A DNA stretch of 52,584 bases from Streptomyces sp. AC558_RSS880. GTDB lineage: Bacteria; Actinomycetota; Actinomycetes; Streptomycetales; Streptomycetaceae. Position numbers and translations under genes: made by a program. The DNA is taken from contig NZ_JAGMUJ010000130.1 of the NCBI RefSeq assembly GCF_019049255.1, positions 380,116 through 432,699 on the forward strand, given 5' to 3'. How positions within the stretch are numbered: position 1 is the first letter of the stretch; each line of letters opens with the position of its first letter. The notes beneath the pieces are model-generated. The model saw only the letters and a list, made by a program, of their open reading frames with translations, did not search any database and was not told the origin of the DNA. This document shows positions 32,054 through 40,841 of the stretch, in pieces.

Positions 32054-33376
32054 ATGTCCGATTCGGCAGGCGGCTGTCCCGAGCCGCGTAGCGCCGTTAC
32101 GGAAGCCGAGGTGGAAGCCCTCGTGCGGGGCATCTGCTTCAAGACCGGACCGCCGCGCCTCCTCGGCGTCGAGGTGGAATGGCTCGTCCACGAGCTGCGG
32201 GACCCGCGGCTCCCCGTGTCACCCGAACGACTCGAAGCGGCCTACGCCGCTCTGCGGACCGTGCCCCTGAGGTCGGCGCTCACCGTCGAGCCCGGCGGCC
32301 AGCTGGAGCTGAGCTCGCCGCCCGCCGCCTCCCTGATGGAGTGCGTCGGTACCGTCTCCGCCGACCTCGACGCCGTCCGCGCGGTCCTGCGCGAGGACGG
32401 TCTGGTCCTCGTCGGCCTCGGCCACGACCCCTGGCACACCCCCCGCCGGTTCCTGCGCGAACCGCGTTACGACGCCATGGAGGCCTGTCTCGACCGCACC
32501 GGTCCCGCCGGCCGGGCCATGATGTGCACCTCCGCCTCCGTGCAGGTGTGCATGGACGCCGGGTACGAGGAGCCCGGCCCGCTCGGTCACGTACGGCGCT
32601 GGTGGCTGGCGCACCAGCTGGGCGCGGTCCTGGTCGCCGTGTTCGCCAACTCCCCGATCGCCGGTGACCGGCCGACCGGCTGGCTGTCCACACGGCAGCT
32701 GCGCTGGGCGCAGATCGGCACCGGCCGGGCGGGCGCCCCCGTGCTGGACGCCGACCCGCGCGGCACCTGGGCCCGGCACGTCCTGGACTCGCCCGTGATG
32801 TGCGTGCGGGACGACGGCGGACCGTGGGACGTGCCCCGGGGGCTCACCTTCCGGGAGTGGACCAGGTCCGGCACGCCCAGACCGCCGACCCGGGACGACC
32901 TCGACTACCACGCCACGACCCTGTTCCCGCCGGTGAGGCCGCGCGGCCACCTGGAACTGCGCATGATCGACGCGCAGCCCGGTGACGACGGCTGGATCGT
33001 GCCGCTGGCCGTGGTCGCGGCGCTGTTCGACGACCCGGAGGCCACCGAGACCGCCTACCGGGCGGTGAAGCCGCTGGCCGAGCGGACCCACGGCATGCCC
33101 GCGCCGCACAATCCGCTCTGGCGGGACGCGGCCCGCGTCGGCCTGGCCGACCCGGAGCTGCGCGAGGTGGCCGCCACCTGTTTCGCGGCGGCGCTGCGCG
33201 CCCTGCCCCGGCTCGGCGCCGGCACCGAGGTGGTCGACGCGGTCAGGACGTACCGGGACCGCTATGTCGCCCGGGGGCGCTGTCCGGCCGACGATCTGCT
33301 CGACGAGCTGTGCGCGACGGCCCGCGGCGCGCACCCCCGCCCCACGCACCCGCACGGGAAGGACACCTCCTCATGA
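32054..33376 (+). CDS. egtA: Ergothioneine pathway glutamate-cysteine ligase EgtA
   Basis: Makes gamma-glutamylcysteine, the sulfur donor for EgtB; 440 residues of the GCS2/EgtA family. LGVEVEWLVHELRDPRLPVS near the N-terminus, GGQLELSSPPA, and MMCTSASVQVCMDAG are the ATP/glutamate-binding motifs of this ligase. GHLELRMIDAQPGDDGWIVP completes the active site. The ATG follows CAGGAGG. It starts a four-gene operon in which every junction overlaps, here ATGA with egtB. Streptomyces makes mycothiol rather than glutathione, which fits a dedicated ergothioneine role. Confidence 0.95.
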   Translation: MSDSAGGCPEPRSAVTEAEVEALVRGICFKTGPPRLLGVEVEWLVHELRDPRLPVSPERLEAAYAALRTVPLRSALTVEPGGQLELSSPPAASLMECVGTVSADLDAVRAVLREDGLVLVGLGHDPWHTPRRFLREPRYDAMEACLDRTGPAGRAMMCTSASVQVCMDAGYEEPGPLGHVRRWWLAHQLGAVLVAVFANSPIAGDRPTGWLSTRQLRWAQIGTGRAGAPVLDADPRGTWARHVLDSPVMCVRDDGGPWDVPRGLTFREWTRSGTPRPPTRDDLDYHATTLFPPVRPRGHLELRMIDAQPGDDGWIVPLAVVAALFDDPEATETAYRAVKPLAERTHGMPAPHNPLWRDAARVGLADPELREVAATCFAAALRALPRLGAGTEVVDAVRTYRDRYVARGRCPADDLLDELCATARGAHPRPTHPHGKDTSS

Positions 33377-34689
33377 CCGACCCCGCCCTCGACGCCGAAG
33401 CCCTGCGCGAGCGCGCGGTCGCCTCGCTGATCACCGCACGGGACCGCACCACGCTGCTCACCAGCTGCGTCGACGGACCCGACCTGACCGCCCAGCACTC
33501 GCCGCTGATGTCCCCGCTGGTGTGGGACCTCGCCCACATCGGCAACCAGGAGGAGCAGTGGCTGCTGCGGGCCGTCGCCGGCCATGAGGCGATGCGGCCC
33601 GAGATCGACACCCTGTACGACGCCTTCGAGCACCCGCGCGCCGAACGTCCGAAGCTGCCGCTGCTGTCGCCGGAGGAGGCCCGCCGGTACGCGGCCGACG
33701 TGCGCGGCCGGGCGCTGGACGTGCTGGAGGCCGCCGCGTTCCACGGGACGCGGCTGACGGAGGCGGGCTTCGCCTTCGGGATGATCGCGCAGCACGAGCA
33801 GCAGCACGACGAGACCATGCTGATCACCCATCAGCTCCGGAAGGGACCGCGGGCGCTGACCGCCCCGGACCCGGAGCCGGTGCCCCTGTTCACGGGCCCG
33901 TCCGAAGTCCTCGTCCCGGGCGGCCCGTTCACCATGGGCACCTCGGACGAGCCGTGGGCGCTGGACAACGAACGGCCCGCGCACCGGCGCGAGGTGGCGT
34001 CCTTCCGCATCGACACCACCCCGGTGACGAACGCCGCCTACCAGGCGTTCATCGAGGACGGCGGCTACGACGAGCCCCGCTGGTGGACGGCCGACGGCTG
34101 GGCCCACGTCCGCCGCAACTCTCTCACCGCGCCGCTGTTCTGGCACCGGGACGGCCGGCAGTGGCTGCGGCGCCGGTTCGGTGTCACCGAGGTGGTGCCG
34201 CCCGACGAGCCGGTGCTGCACGTGTGCTGGTACGAGGCCGACGCCTACGCCCGCTGGGCCGGGCGCCGGCTGCCCACCGAGGCCGAGTGGGAGAAGGCGG
34301 CACGGTACGACCCGGCCGGCGGGCGTTCCATGCGCTACCCGTGGGGCGACGCCGATCCCGGACCCGAGCACGCCAACCTCGGCCAGCGGCATCTGCGTCC
34401 GGCGCCCGCCGGAAGCTACCCGGCCGGTGAGTCGCCGCTCGGCGTACGGCAGTTGATCGGTGACGTCTGGGAGTGGACCTCGAGCGACTTCCTGCCCTAC
34501 CCGGGGTTCAGGGCGTTCCCGTACAAGGAGTACTCGGAGGTGTTCTTCGGGCCGGAGCACAAGGTGCTGCGCGGCGGTTCGTTCGCCGTGGACCCGGTGG
34601 CCTGCCGGGGCACGTTCCGCAACTGGGACCTGCCGGTCCGGCGGCAGATCTTCTCCGGGTTCCGCACGGCGCGCTCGGAGGACGTCTGA
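33373..34689 (+). CDS. egtB: Ergothioneine sulfoxide synthase EgtB
   Basis: Non-haem iron enzyme that joins gamma-glutamylcysteine to hercynine with O2, giving the sulfoxide; 438 residues. Iron ligands His55 (DLAHIGNQEE), His141 and His145 (HEQQHDETM) sit in the DinB-like N-terminal domain. The C-terminal FGE-sulfatase-like domain (~175-435) has VPGGPFTMGTSDEPW, RLPTEAEWEKAARYDP and VLRGGSFAVDPV. The start overlaps the egtA stop (ATGA), and the stop shares one base with the egtC start. Confidence 0.96.
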   Translation: MTDPALDAEALRERAVASLITARDRTTLLTSCVDGPDLTAQHSPLMSPLVWDLAHIGNQEEQWLLRAVAGHEAMRPEIDTLYDAFEHPRAERPKLPLLSPEEARRYAADVRGRALDVLEAAAFHGTRLTEAGFAFGMIAQHEQQHDETMLITHQLRKGPRALTAPDPEPVPLFTGPSEVLVPGGPFTMGTSDEPWALDNERPAHRREVASFRIDTTPVTNAAYQAFIEDGGYDEPRWWTADGWAHVRRNSLTAPLFWHRDGRQWLRRRFGVTEVVPPDEPVLHVCWYEADAYARWAGRRLPTEAEWEKAARYDPAGGRSMRYPWGDADPGPEHANLGQRHLRPAPAGSYPAGESPLGVRQLIGDVWEWTSSDFLPYPGFRAFPYKEYSEVFFGPEHKVLRGGSFAVDPVACRGTFRNWDLPVRRQIFSGFRTARSEDV

Positions 34690-35492
34690 TGTGCCGTCAC
34701 CTGGCGTACGTAGGGCCAGCGGAGCCGCTGGGCGAGCTGCTCGTGAAGCCGCCGCACGGTCTGTACCGGCAGTCCTGGGCGCCCCGGCGGCAGCGGTACG
34801 GCACGGTCAACGCCGACGGTTTCGGCGTCGGCTGGTACGCGGAGGGCGATCCGGTGCCGGCCCGGTACCGGCGGGCCGGGCCGGTCTGGGCGGACCTGTC
34901 GTTCGCGGATCTCGCCCGTGTCGTACGGACCCGGGCGCTGCTCGCGGCCGTACGGGACGCGACCCTCTCGGGCGCGGACGCGGAGGCCGCGGCGGCGCCG
35001 TTCGCGGCCGGAACCTGGCTGTTCAGCCACAACGGGGCGGTGCCGGGCTGGCCGGGGTCGCTCGCGCCGCTGGTGGCGTCCCTGTCCGCCGAGGACGTGC
35101 TGTCGCTGGAGGCCCGCAACGACTCCGCGTTCGTGTGGGCCCTGGTGCTCGCCCGGTTGCGGGCCGGTGACGAGGAGGGGCAGGCGCTGGCCGACACGGT
35201 CCTGGAGGTCGCCGCGGCGGCCCCCGGGGCCCGGCTCAACCTGCTGCTCACGGGCGGCGACACCGTCACCGCGACCGCCTGGGGCGACACCCTGTGGTAC
35301 CTCACCCGGGCCGGCGGCGGCACCGTCGTGGCCTCCGAGCCCTACGACGACGATCCGCACTGGCGTGAGGTCCCCGACCGCACGCTGCTCGCGGCGAGCC
35401 GTACGGACGTCCTGCTGACCCCGCTCAAGGAGCCCGGCGACGCCCTGACGTCCGCCGGCGCACCCGCACCTCCGAGGGAGCCCCTTACGTGA
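34689..35492 (+). CDS. egtC: Gamma-glutamyl hercynylcysteine sulfoxide amidase EgtC
   Basis: Class II glutamine-amidotransferase-type Ntn hydrolase of 267 residues; it removes glutamate from the EgtB product. Cys2 (MCRHLAYVGP) becomes the N-terminal nucleophile after Met removal. NADGFGVGWYAEG, FSHNGAVPGWPG and ARNDSAFVWALVLARL are the family motifs that bind the gamma-glutamyl group. Start and stop overlap neighbouring genes (TGATG, GTGA). The short tail (SAGAPAPPREPLT) is disordered. Confidence 0.95.
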   Translation: MCRHLAYVGPAEPLGELLVKPPHGLYRQSWAPRRQRYGTVNADGFGVGWYAEGDPVPARYRRAGPVWADLSFADLARVVRTRALLAAVRDATLSGADAEAAAAPFAAGTWLFSHNGAVPGWPGSLAPLVASLSAEDVLSLEARNDSAFVWALVLARLRAGDEEGQALADTVLEVAAAAPGARLNLLLTGGDTVTATAWGDTLWYLTRAGGGTVVASEPYDDDPHWREVPDRTLLAASRTDVLLTPLKEPGDALTSAGAPAPPREPLT

Positions 35493-36451
35493 GCCCGTTC
35501 CGTCTCACCCGCACCCTGCCCGAGGACGCCGCCGACGCCGCCCTGCGCGCCGACGTCCGCGAGGGCCTGACCGGCAGCCCCAGGACGCTGCCGCCCAAGT
35601 GGTTCTACGACGCCCGGGGCAGTGAGCTCTTCGAGGAGATCACCGAGCTGCCCGAGTACTACCCGACCCGCGCCGAACGCGAGATCCTGCTCGCCCGCGC
35701 CGGTGAGATCGCCGCGGCGTCCGGCGCCCGCACCCTGGTCGAACTGGGCTCCGGCTCCTCGGAGAAGACGCGGCACCTGATCGACGCCCTGACCGGGCTG
35801 CGCGCCTATGTCCCCGTCGACGTCAGCGAGAGCGCCCTCGCCCTGGCCGGGCGGGCGCTGGCCGCCGAGCGGCCGGGACTGGACGTGCACGCGCTGATCG
35901 CCGACTTCACCGCCCTGCCGGCCCTGCCCGACACGCCGGGGCCGCGGCTGGTGGCGTTCCTCGGCGGCACCATCGGCAACCTGCTGCCGGCCGAGCGTGC
36001 CGCGTTCCTCGCCTCCGTCCGCGCCCTGCTCGCCCCGGGCGACGCCCTGCTGCTGGGCACGGACCTGGTGAAGGACGAGAAGGTGCTGGTCCGGGCGTAC
36101 GACGACGCGGCCGGTGTGACGGCCGCGTTCAACAAGAACGTCCTGGCCGTCATCAACCGGGAGCTGGGCGCCGACTTCGACCCGGGCGCCTTCGACCATG
36201 TGGCGCTGTGGGACGCCGGGCACGAGTGGATCGAGATGCGGCTGCGCTCCCGCACCGCGCAGACGGTGAAGATCCCCTCCCTGGGGCTCGCCGTGGACTT
36301 CGCGGCGGGCGAGGAGCTGCGCACCGAGGTGTCGGCGAAGTTCCGCCGGGACGGAGTGCATGAGGAACTGTCGTCCGCCGGGCTGGAGTTGGCCCGGTGG
36401 TGGACGGACGAGGAGGGGCGGTTCGCGCTGTCGCTGAGCGTCGCGCGCTGA
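35489..36451 (+). CDS. egtD: Histidine N-alpha-methyltransferase EgtD
   Basis: SAM-dependent enzyme that trimethylates histidine to hercynine, the first pathway intermediate; 320 residues. The SAM site is TLVELGSGSSEKTRHLIDAL. Family features are YDARGSELFEEITELPEYYP at the start, VAFLGGTIGNLLP in the middle and AFNKNVLAVINRELGADFD. The GTG overlaps the egtC stop. No egtE (PLP C-S lyase) follows; in Streptomyces that gene is usually elsewhere. Only 32 bases separate its stop from the convergent lipoprotein gene. Confidence 0.96.
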   Translation: MSPFRLTRTLPEDAADAALRADVREGLTGSPRTLPPKWFYDARGSELFEEITELPEYYPTRAEREILLARAGEIAAASGARTLVELGSGSSEKTRHLIDALTGLRAYVPVDVSESALALAGRALAAERPGLDVHALIADFTALPALPDTPGPRLVAFLGGTIGNLLPAERAAFLASVRALLAPGDALLLGTDLVKDEKVLVRAYDDAAGVTAAFNKNVLAVINRELGADFDPGAFDHVALWDAGHEWIEMRLRSRTAQTVKIPSLGLAVDFAAGEELRTEVSAKFRRDGVHEELSSAGLELARWWTDEEGRFALSLSVAR

Positions 36452-36483
36452 CGGGAGCGCCGCGTGCCGGCAAAGGCGTCGCC

Positions 36484-37734
36484 CTAGTCGAAGGCCAGGG
36501 CCTCGGTGATGCGGCGCGCGGCGCGCCCGGCCTCGGTGGCCGGGTCGGCCCCGGTGAGCACCTTGGTCATGTACTCCTTGATCGGGTTGTCCGCCTCGAC
36601 CGCGCTCCACTGGGGTGTGCCGGGGGTCGCCCGGCCCTGTGCGGCTCCGGCCGCCATGGCCGCGACCCCTTCCTCCCCCGCCACCGACTCGGCGAGTCCG
36701 GCCTTGTTGGGGACGTAGTTCATCGTGCGGGCCAGGTCGGTGTTCCACTTCGCGCCGGTGAGCGCGGCGACGACCTCGATGGCGCCCTCCCTGGTGTCGG
36801 TCTTGGCCGGGACCACGAGGTCGGAGCCGCCGGTGAAGACGGCGCCGGGCTTGTCGGCGGTCCTGCCGGGCAGGGGGAAGTAGCCCAACTCGCCCTTGAG
36901 TTGCGGGTTCTGCTTGAGGATGGCACTCGCCAGCCCCGGCACGGCCACGATCTGGGCGACCTTGCCCTCGGCGAACACGCCGGCCTGCGGCGGGTGTTCC
37001 TCGTCGGCGTCGACCGGTCCGTCGCCGAGCGCCTGGAGCCGGCGGTAGAAGTCCATGCCGCGCAGCGCCTCCGGGCTGTCCAGCGTGCCCCGCCAGAGGC
37101 CGTCCCGTTCCTTGGCGAGGTCTCCGCCCTCCTCCCAGATGAAGCCGGCGAGGGTGTACCAGTCCTGTCCGGCGAGGTAGATGCCCTGGTTGCGGCCGGT
37201 GTCGAGCTTCTCGGTGAGGGTGAGCCACTCGTCGCGGGTCTTCGGCGGGGCGGTGACGCCGGCCTGCCGGAAGAGGTCCTTGCGGTAGATGACGACGCGG
37301 TTGGCCGCGTACCAGGGGATGCCGTACTGCTGGGAGCCCCACCGGCCGGGTTCGGCGAGGCCGGGCAGCCAGTCGTCGCGGCCCCAGTCGCGCATGGACT
37401 CCAGGGTGAGGTCGAGCAGTCCGTCGCCCTCCGCGTACGTGGCGACCTGGGTGTTGCCGACCTCGATGACGTCGGGGCCGTCCTCCTCGTCCGTCGCCAG
37501 TGCCTTCTGCACCTTCTCGCCGATGCCGGTCCATTCCTGGATGCGGATGTCGAGGTCGAGTTCGGGGTGCTCGCGCTCGAACTCCTCGGTGAAGCGGTCC
37601 AGGTACTCCTGCGAGGCACTGTGCTGCATCAACCACACGGTGACCGTGCGCCGTTCGGCGTCGCCGGGCATCAGTCCGCAGCCACTGAGCAGGGAGGCGG
37701 ACACACAGACAAGGGCGAGCAGACGGCGTTTCAC
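36484..37734 (-). CDS. Orphan sugar-type ABC solute-binding lipoprotein
   Basis: Extracytoplasmic solute-binding protein (family 1) of 416 residues. The lipoprotein signal is MKRRLLALVCVSASLLSGCG, with lipobox LLSGC. The mature part shows VTVWLMQHSASQEYLDRFTE, DVIEVGNTQVATYAEGDGLL and GGSDLVVPAKTDTREGAIEV, as in glycoside-binding proteins. The GTG lies five bases after an AGGA. No permease or ATPase gene is near, so it must partner with a transporter encoded elsewhere or act in sensing. It converges with egtD; no functional link follows from that. Confidence 0.9.
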   Translation of the reverse strand: MKRRLLALVCVSASLLSGCGLMPGDAERRTVTVWLMQHSASQEYLDRFTEEFEREHPELDLDIRIQEWTGIGEKVQKALATDEEDGPDVIEVGNTQVATYAEGDGLLDLTLESMRDWGRDDWLPGLAEPGRWGSQQYGIPWYAANRVVIYRKDLFRQAGVTAPPKTRDEWLTLTEKLDTGRNQGIYLAGQDWYTLAGFIWEEGGDLAKERDGLWRGTLDSPEALRGMDFYRRLQALGDGPVDADEEHPPQAGVFAEGKVAQIVAVPGLASAILKQNPQLKGELGYFPLPGRTADKPGAVFTGGSDLVVPAKTDTREGAIEVVAALTGAKWNTDLARTMNYVPNKAGLAESVAGEEGVAAMAAGAAQGRATPGTPQWSAVEADNPIKEYMTKVLTGADPATEAGRAARRITEALAFD

Positions 37735-37920
37735 GGGGGTCCTGTTTCTGTCTGACGGACAGGGCGGGGCCCGACGTGGGGGGCGAGCGGAGCTCGGGCG
37801 GGTGCCCAGCATCTTGGTATGGACCAATGCGTAGGTCAAGGCCGTCCGGCGAACGGGGCCGACGTCTCGCGCTCCGCCGGGGTGTGGGGCACGGTGGAAT
37901 GAGGCGAGAGGAGCAGTCGC

Positions 37921-38136
37921 ATGTCGAATCACACCTACCGGGTCACGGAGATCGTCGGCACCTCACCCGACGGCGTCGACCAGGCCGTACGCAACGGCAT
38001 CGAACGCGCCTCGCGGACCCTGCGCAACCTGGACTGGTTCGAGGTGACCCAGGTGCGCGGCCAGATCGAGAACGGGCAGGTCGCACACTGGCAGGTGGGG
38101 CTGAAGGTCGGCTTCCGGCTGGAGGAGGCGGACTGA
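37921..38136 (+). CDS. Dodecin (flavin storage protein)
   Basis: A 71-residue protein that assembles into a hollow dodecamer binding riboflavin or FMN. HTYRVTEIVGTSPDGVDQAV, then ASRTLRNLDWFEVTQVRGQI with the flavin-stacking Trp, and AHWQVGLKVGFRLE match the family over its full length. The ATG follows GAGGAGCAG. It is monocistronic; the HAD phosphatase gene converges 24 bases downstream. A role in protecting or storing flavin for nearby flavoenzymes is possible but unproven. Confidence 0.93.
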   Translation: MSNHTYRVTEIVGTSPDGVDQAVRNGIERASRTLRNLDWFEVTQVRGQIENGQVAHWQVGLKVGFRLEEAD

Positions 38137-38160
38137 TCCGGGGTGGGACCGGGCCGCCGC

Positions 38161-38652
38161 TCAGGTACGCCCTTCCCGCTCCTGCGCGTCCCTCAGCTCC
38201 CCGGACGGGGCCGTCCAGCGGGCGAGGACGACGGTGAAGCCGGCCCGCCGGGCGTCCTGGCAGACCAGCTCGTCGTCGTCCACGAGCACGCGGACGTCCC
38301 GGGTACGGGCGAGGCGGCGCAGGATCGCCAGCTTGGTGTGGCGGGCCGGCCTGCGGTCGGCGTTGCCGCGCATGTGCACGTCCCCCTCGGGCAGTTCCTG
38401 GGCGGCGAGCCAGTCCAGCGTGGAGCGCCGGCAGCGTTCGGGCCGCCCGGTGAGGTAGACGATCTCGCACTCCCGCGCGCGCTCCCGGAGCAGTGCGATG
38501 CCCTCGGCGAGCGGTGGGTCCTGCGGCGCGGCGGCGAAGAAGGCGTCCCAGTCGCGCGGCCTGCGCTCCAGGAAGTGCTGCCGGTGCGCCGTGTCGGCGA
38601 GGGTGTTGTCGAGGTCGAACACGGCCAGCGGCCGCTCGTTGCGGTCGGTCAC
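38161..38652 (-). CDS. HAD-superfamily (polynucleotide kinase 3'-phosphatase-like) hydrolase
   Basis: A 163-residue phosphatase with the HAD motif I DxDxT (AVFDLDNTLADT), motif II Thr in IVYLTGRPE, Lys in RRPARHTKLAILRRL, and motif IV acidic VLVDDDELV. It resembles phage-type Pnkp phosphatase or acid phosphatases. The GTG was chosen because TAGGCT lies seven bases before it, as in leaderless Streptomyces transcripts, and no ribosome site is seen. An ATG at 38670 is an alternative. Substrate unknown. It is divergent from the LLM oxidoreductase with 61 bases between. Confidence 0.82.
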   Translation of the reverse strand: MTDRNERPLAVFDLDNTLADTAHRQHFLERRPRDWDAFFAAAPQDPPLAEGIALLRERARECEIVYLTGRPERCRRSTLDWLAAQELPEGDVHMRGNADRRPARHTKLAILRRLARTRDVRVLVDDDELVCQDARRAGFTVVLARWTAPSGELRDAQEREGRT

Positions 38653-38713
38653 ACCGCCCAGCCTAGCCATGGAGCGTGCGGAATCCTGAGGGCCACCGGG
38701 TGTTGAACCCGGT

Positions 38714-39736
38714 ATGAGTTCCGTGATCCGCTCGGCCCGCTTCTCCGTCCTCGACCGCTCCCGCATCCGTGAGGGGCACACCGGCCCCGAGGCGCTGCGG
38801 GACACCGTCGGCCTGGCGCGGGAGGTGGAGCGGCTCGGCTACCACCGGTTCTGGGTCGCCGAACACCACGGGGTGCCGGGGGTCGCGGGTTCGGCGCCGA
38901 CCGTGCTGGCCGCCGCCGTCGCCGGGGCGACCCGGACCATCCGCGTCGGCACCGGCGGGGTCATGCTGCCCAACCACCGGCCGCTGGTGGTGGCCGAGCA
39001 GTTCGGGGTGCTGGAATCGCTGTTCCCGGGCCGCGTCGACATGGGCCTGGGCCGATCGGTCGGCTTCACCGACGGGGTGCGCAGGGCGCTGGGGCGCGGC
39101 AAGGACGACGCGGAGGACTTCGCGGCCCAGCTCGACGAGCTGCTCGGCTGGTTCCGGGGCACCTCTCCCACCGGGGTGCACGCCCGGCCCACCGAGGGTC
39201 TGACCGTGCCGCCGTTCGTGCTCGCCATGGGCGAGGGCGCCACGATCGCGGCCCGCGCGGGCCTGCCGATGGTCATCGGCGACCTCCGCGACCGGGACAG
39301 GATGCGGCGCGGCATCGACCACTACCGCGACCGGTTCCGCCCCTCTCCGTGGGCGAGCGAGCCGTACGTGGTCGTCTCCGGCACGGTCGCGGTGGCCGGC
39401 ACCCCCGAGGAGGCCCGACGGCTGCTGGTCCCGGAGGCCTGGTCGATGGCGTACTCCCGGACCCACGGCAGCTTTCCGCCGCTGCCGCCCGCCGAGCGCG
39501 TCGAGGCGCTCTCCCTGAACGCCAAGGAGCGCGGCTTCTACGAGTCGGGGCTCAGCGGCCAAGTGGCCGGCACCGAGGACGAGGTGGCGCACCAGCTGGA
39601 GGCGGTCCTGGAGGAGACGGGCGCGCAGGAGGTGCTCGTCACCACCAGCACCCACGACCGGGAGGCGCTGCTGGACTCCTACCGGCGGCTCGCCGCGATC
39701 GCCGGGCTGGACGGCGGCACGGCGACGCGCCGGTGA
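38714..39736 (+). CDS. LLM-class (luciferase-like) flavin-dependent monooxygenase
   Basis: A 340-residue TIM-barrel enzyme in the MsnO8/alkanal-monooxygenase-like group. RFSVLDRSRIREGHTGPEAL is the typical N-terminus. WVAEHHGVPGVAGSAPTVLA, VGTGGVMLPNHRPLVVAEQF and LGRSVGFTDG are family motifs. It uses FMN (or F420) and a reductant; the target is unknown. No ribosome site is evident at the ATG. The stop lies 36 bases from the convergent PRC-barrel gene. Confidence 0.9.
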   Translation: MSSVIRSARFSVLDRSRIREGHTGPEALRDTVGLAREVERLGYHRFWVAEHHGVPGVAGSAPTVLAAAVAGATRTIRVGTGGVMLPNHRPLVVAEQFGVLESLFPGRVDMGLGRSVGFTDGVRRALGRGKDDAEDFAAQLDELLGWFRGTSPTGVHARPTEGLTVPPFVLAMGEGATIAARAGLPMVIGDLRDRDRMRRGIDHYRDRFRPSPWASEPYVVVSGTVAVAGTPEEARRLLVPEAWSMAYSRTHGSFPPLPPAERVEALSLNAKERGFYESGLSGQVAGTEDEVAHQLEAVLEETGAQEVLVTTSTHDREALLDSYRRLAAIAGLDGGTATRR

Positions 39737-39772
39737 AATGGGACCGGCGCGCGCTGGGGGTCGGGGGCGGCG

Positions 39773-40738
39773 TTACTCGCGGCCCCGCCCGGGGACGTCA
39801 CGGCCACGGCGGCCGGACTCCTCGTCCATCTCCGTCTCGGCCTCGATGCGCTCCTTGCGGACCCGGCCGCGGACGGTCTCGTCGGCGGTCTTCTCCTCCG
39901 TGGTCATCCGGACCCGCTCGACCGGCACCGCCTCGGTCTCCACGACCGGGCGCTCCTCGTACAGCGTGACCTCGTGCTCGTCCTCCTTGAAGGCCGGGCC
40001 CGACATGGCCTCGCCGCGGTTGGCGTCCGTGATCGGCTCGCGCTCCACGCGGACCTCCTCGTGGCGCACCGGCACGGTCTGCTGGACCTCCTCCGTGACC
40101 ACGTACTTGCGCAGCCTGGCCCGTCCGGCCTCATGCCGCTCGACGCCGACGTGCATCCGCTCCTCGGAACGGGTCATGGCGTCGTCGCCGGGTCCCCGGG
40201 TCCGGGCCTCGCTCCGGCCGCCCGCGGTGCCGGCGGTTCCGGCGACGCCCGCGGGCCCGGCCGTGCCCGGCGCCGTCCGGGAGGTGTCGCCCCGGCGGCC
40301 GGCCGTGCCCGCCGCACCGGCGGCGCCCGCCGCTCCGGCCGCTCCGGCGGCTCCCGCCGTACCGGCCGTGCCCATGCCGGGGGACCGGTCGCGTTCGCCG
40401 GGTTCGGTCAGCACGGAACCCCAGTCGATGCCGTAGTAGTCGTACAGCCGGTGCTCCTCCTCCACCGACAGATGGCCGCCCGCGTCGATGTCGACGTTGG
40501 GCGCGCCCTTGATCTTGTCCTTGCGGTAGGGGACCTCGAGGTGGTCCTTCACCAGGGCGGCGTCACGGATGGGGATGAACGACTCGCTGGAGCCGAACAT
40601 GCCTGTTTTGACAGTCACCCACTCGGGGCGCCCGCTCGCGTCGTCGAGGAAGACGTGCTTCGCGTCGCCGACCTTGTTCCCGTCCCCGTCGTACACCGGA
40701 TGATCCAGCAGGATCGAGATCTCTTCGCGGGTGATCAT
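39773..40738 (-). CDS. PRC-barrel / DUF2382 protein with collagen-like Gly-X-Ala linker
   Basis: A 321-residue cytosolic stress-type protein. Residues ~1-110 form a PRC barrel (ILLDHPVYDGDGNKVGDAKH, PEWVTVKTGMFG). Residues 121-175 are low complexity, with Gly at every third position (GTA, GAA, then GPA, GVA). Residues ~195-310 are DUF2382/YsnF-like, rich in Glu/Arg (LRKYVVTEEVQQTVPVRHEE, VVETEAVPVERVRMTTEEKT). The ATG follows GAAAGGAGG. A SigB-type promoter precedes it, matching the osmotic or general-stress links known for this architecture. Molecular function is unknown. Confidence 0.88.
   Translation of the reverse strand: MITREEISILLDHPVYDGDGNKVGDAKHVFLDDASGRPEWVTVKTGMFGSSESFIPIRDAALVKDHLEVPYRKDKIKGAPNVDIDAGGHLSVEEEHRLYDYYGIDWGSVLTEPGERDRSPGMGTAGTAGAAGAAGAAGAAGAAGTAGRRGDTSRTAPGTAGPAGVAGTAGTAGGRSEARTRGPGDDAMTRSEERMHVGVERHEAGRARLRKYVVTEEVQQTVPVRHEEVRVEREPITDANRGEAMSGPAFKEDEHEVTLYEERPVVETEAVPVERVRMTTEEKTADETVRGRVRKERIEAETEMDEESGRRGRDVPGRGRE
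40298..40372 (-). repeat. Nine-base tandem repeats coding (Gly-Thr/Ala-Ala)n
   Basis: About eight imperfect nine-base units (GCCGGCACG-like) encode a run of Gly-Xaa-Ala triplets in the PRC-barrel/DUF2382 gene. A shorter second run follows (residues ~158-173). Unit loss or gain would keep the frame. Confidence 0.8.
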
Positions 40739-40786
40739 CTTCCATCACCCTCCTTTCGAAGGTCGCCCCTCACTGGGTCTCCCGGA

Positions 40787-40812
40787 TTACCCGCTAAAAA
40801 CGGGGCAAAGGC
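40787..40812 (-). promoter_or_regulatory. SigB-type stress promoter of PRC-barrel/DUF2382 gene
   Basis: On the minus strand GCCT (40812-40809), 16 bases, then GGGTAA (40792-40787) fits the S. coelicolor SigB consensus GNNT-N14-16-GGGTAY except for the last base. It sits about 50 bases before the start codon. Confidence 0.6.
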
Positions 40813-40841
40813 GACAAAGAGCACTTAATTTTCCACAGTGC

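Noticed and set aside
40787..40806. CCCGCTAAAAACGGGG as a terminator with U-tract
   Set aside because: Stem is only four to five base pairs, and the segment overlaps a better SigB-type promoter reading.
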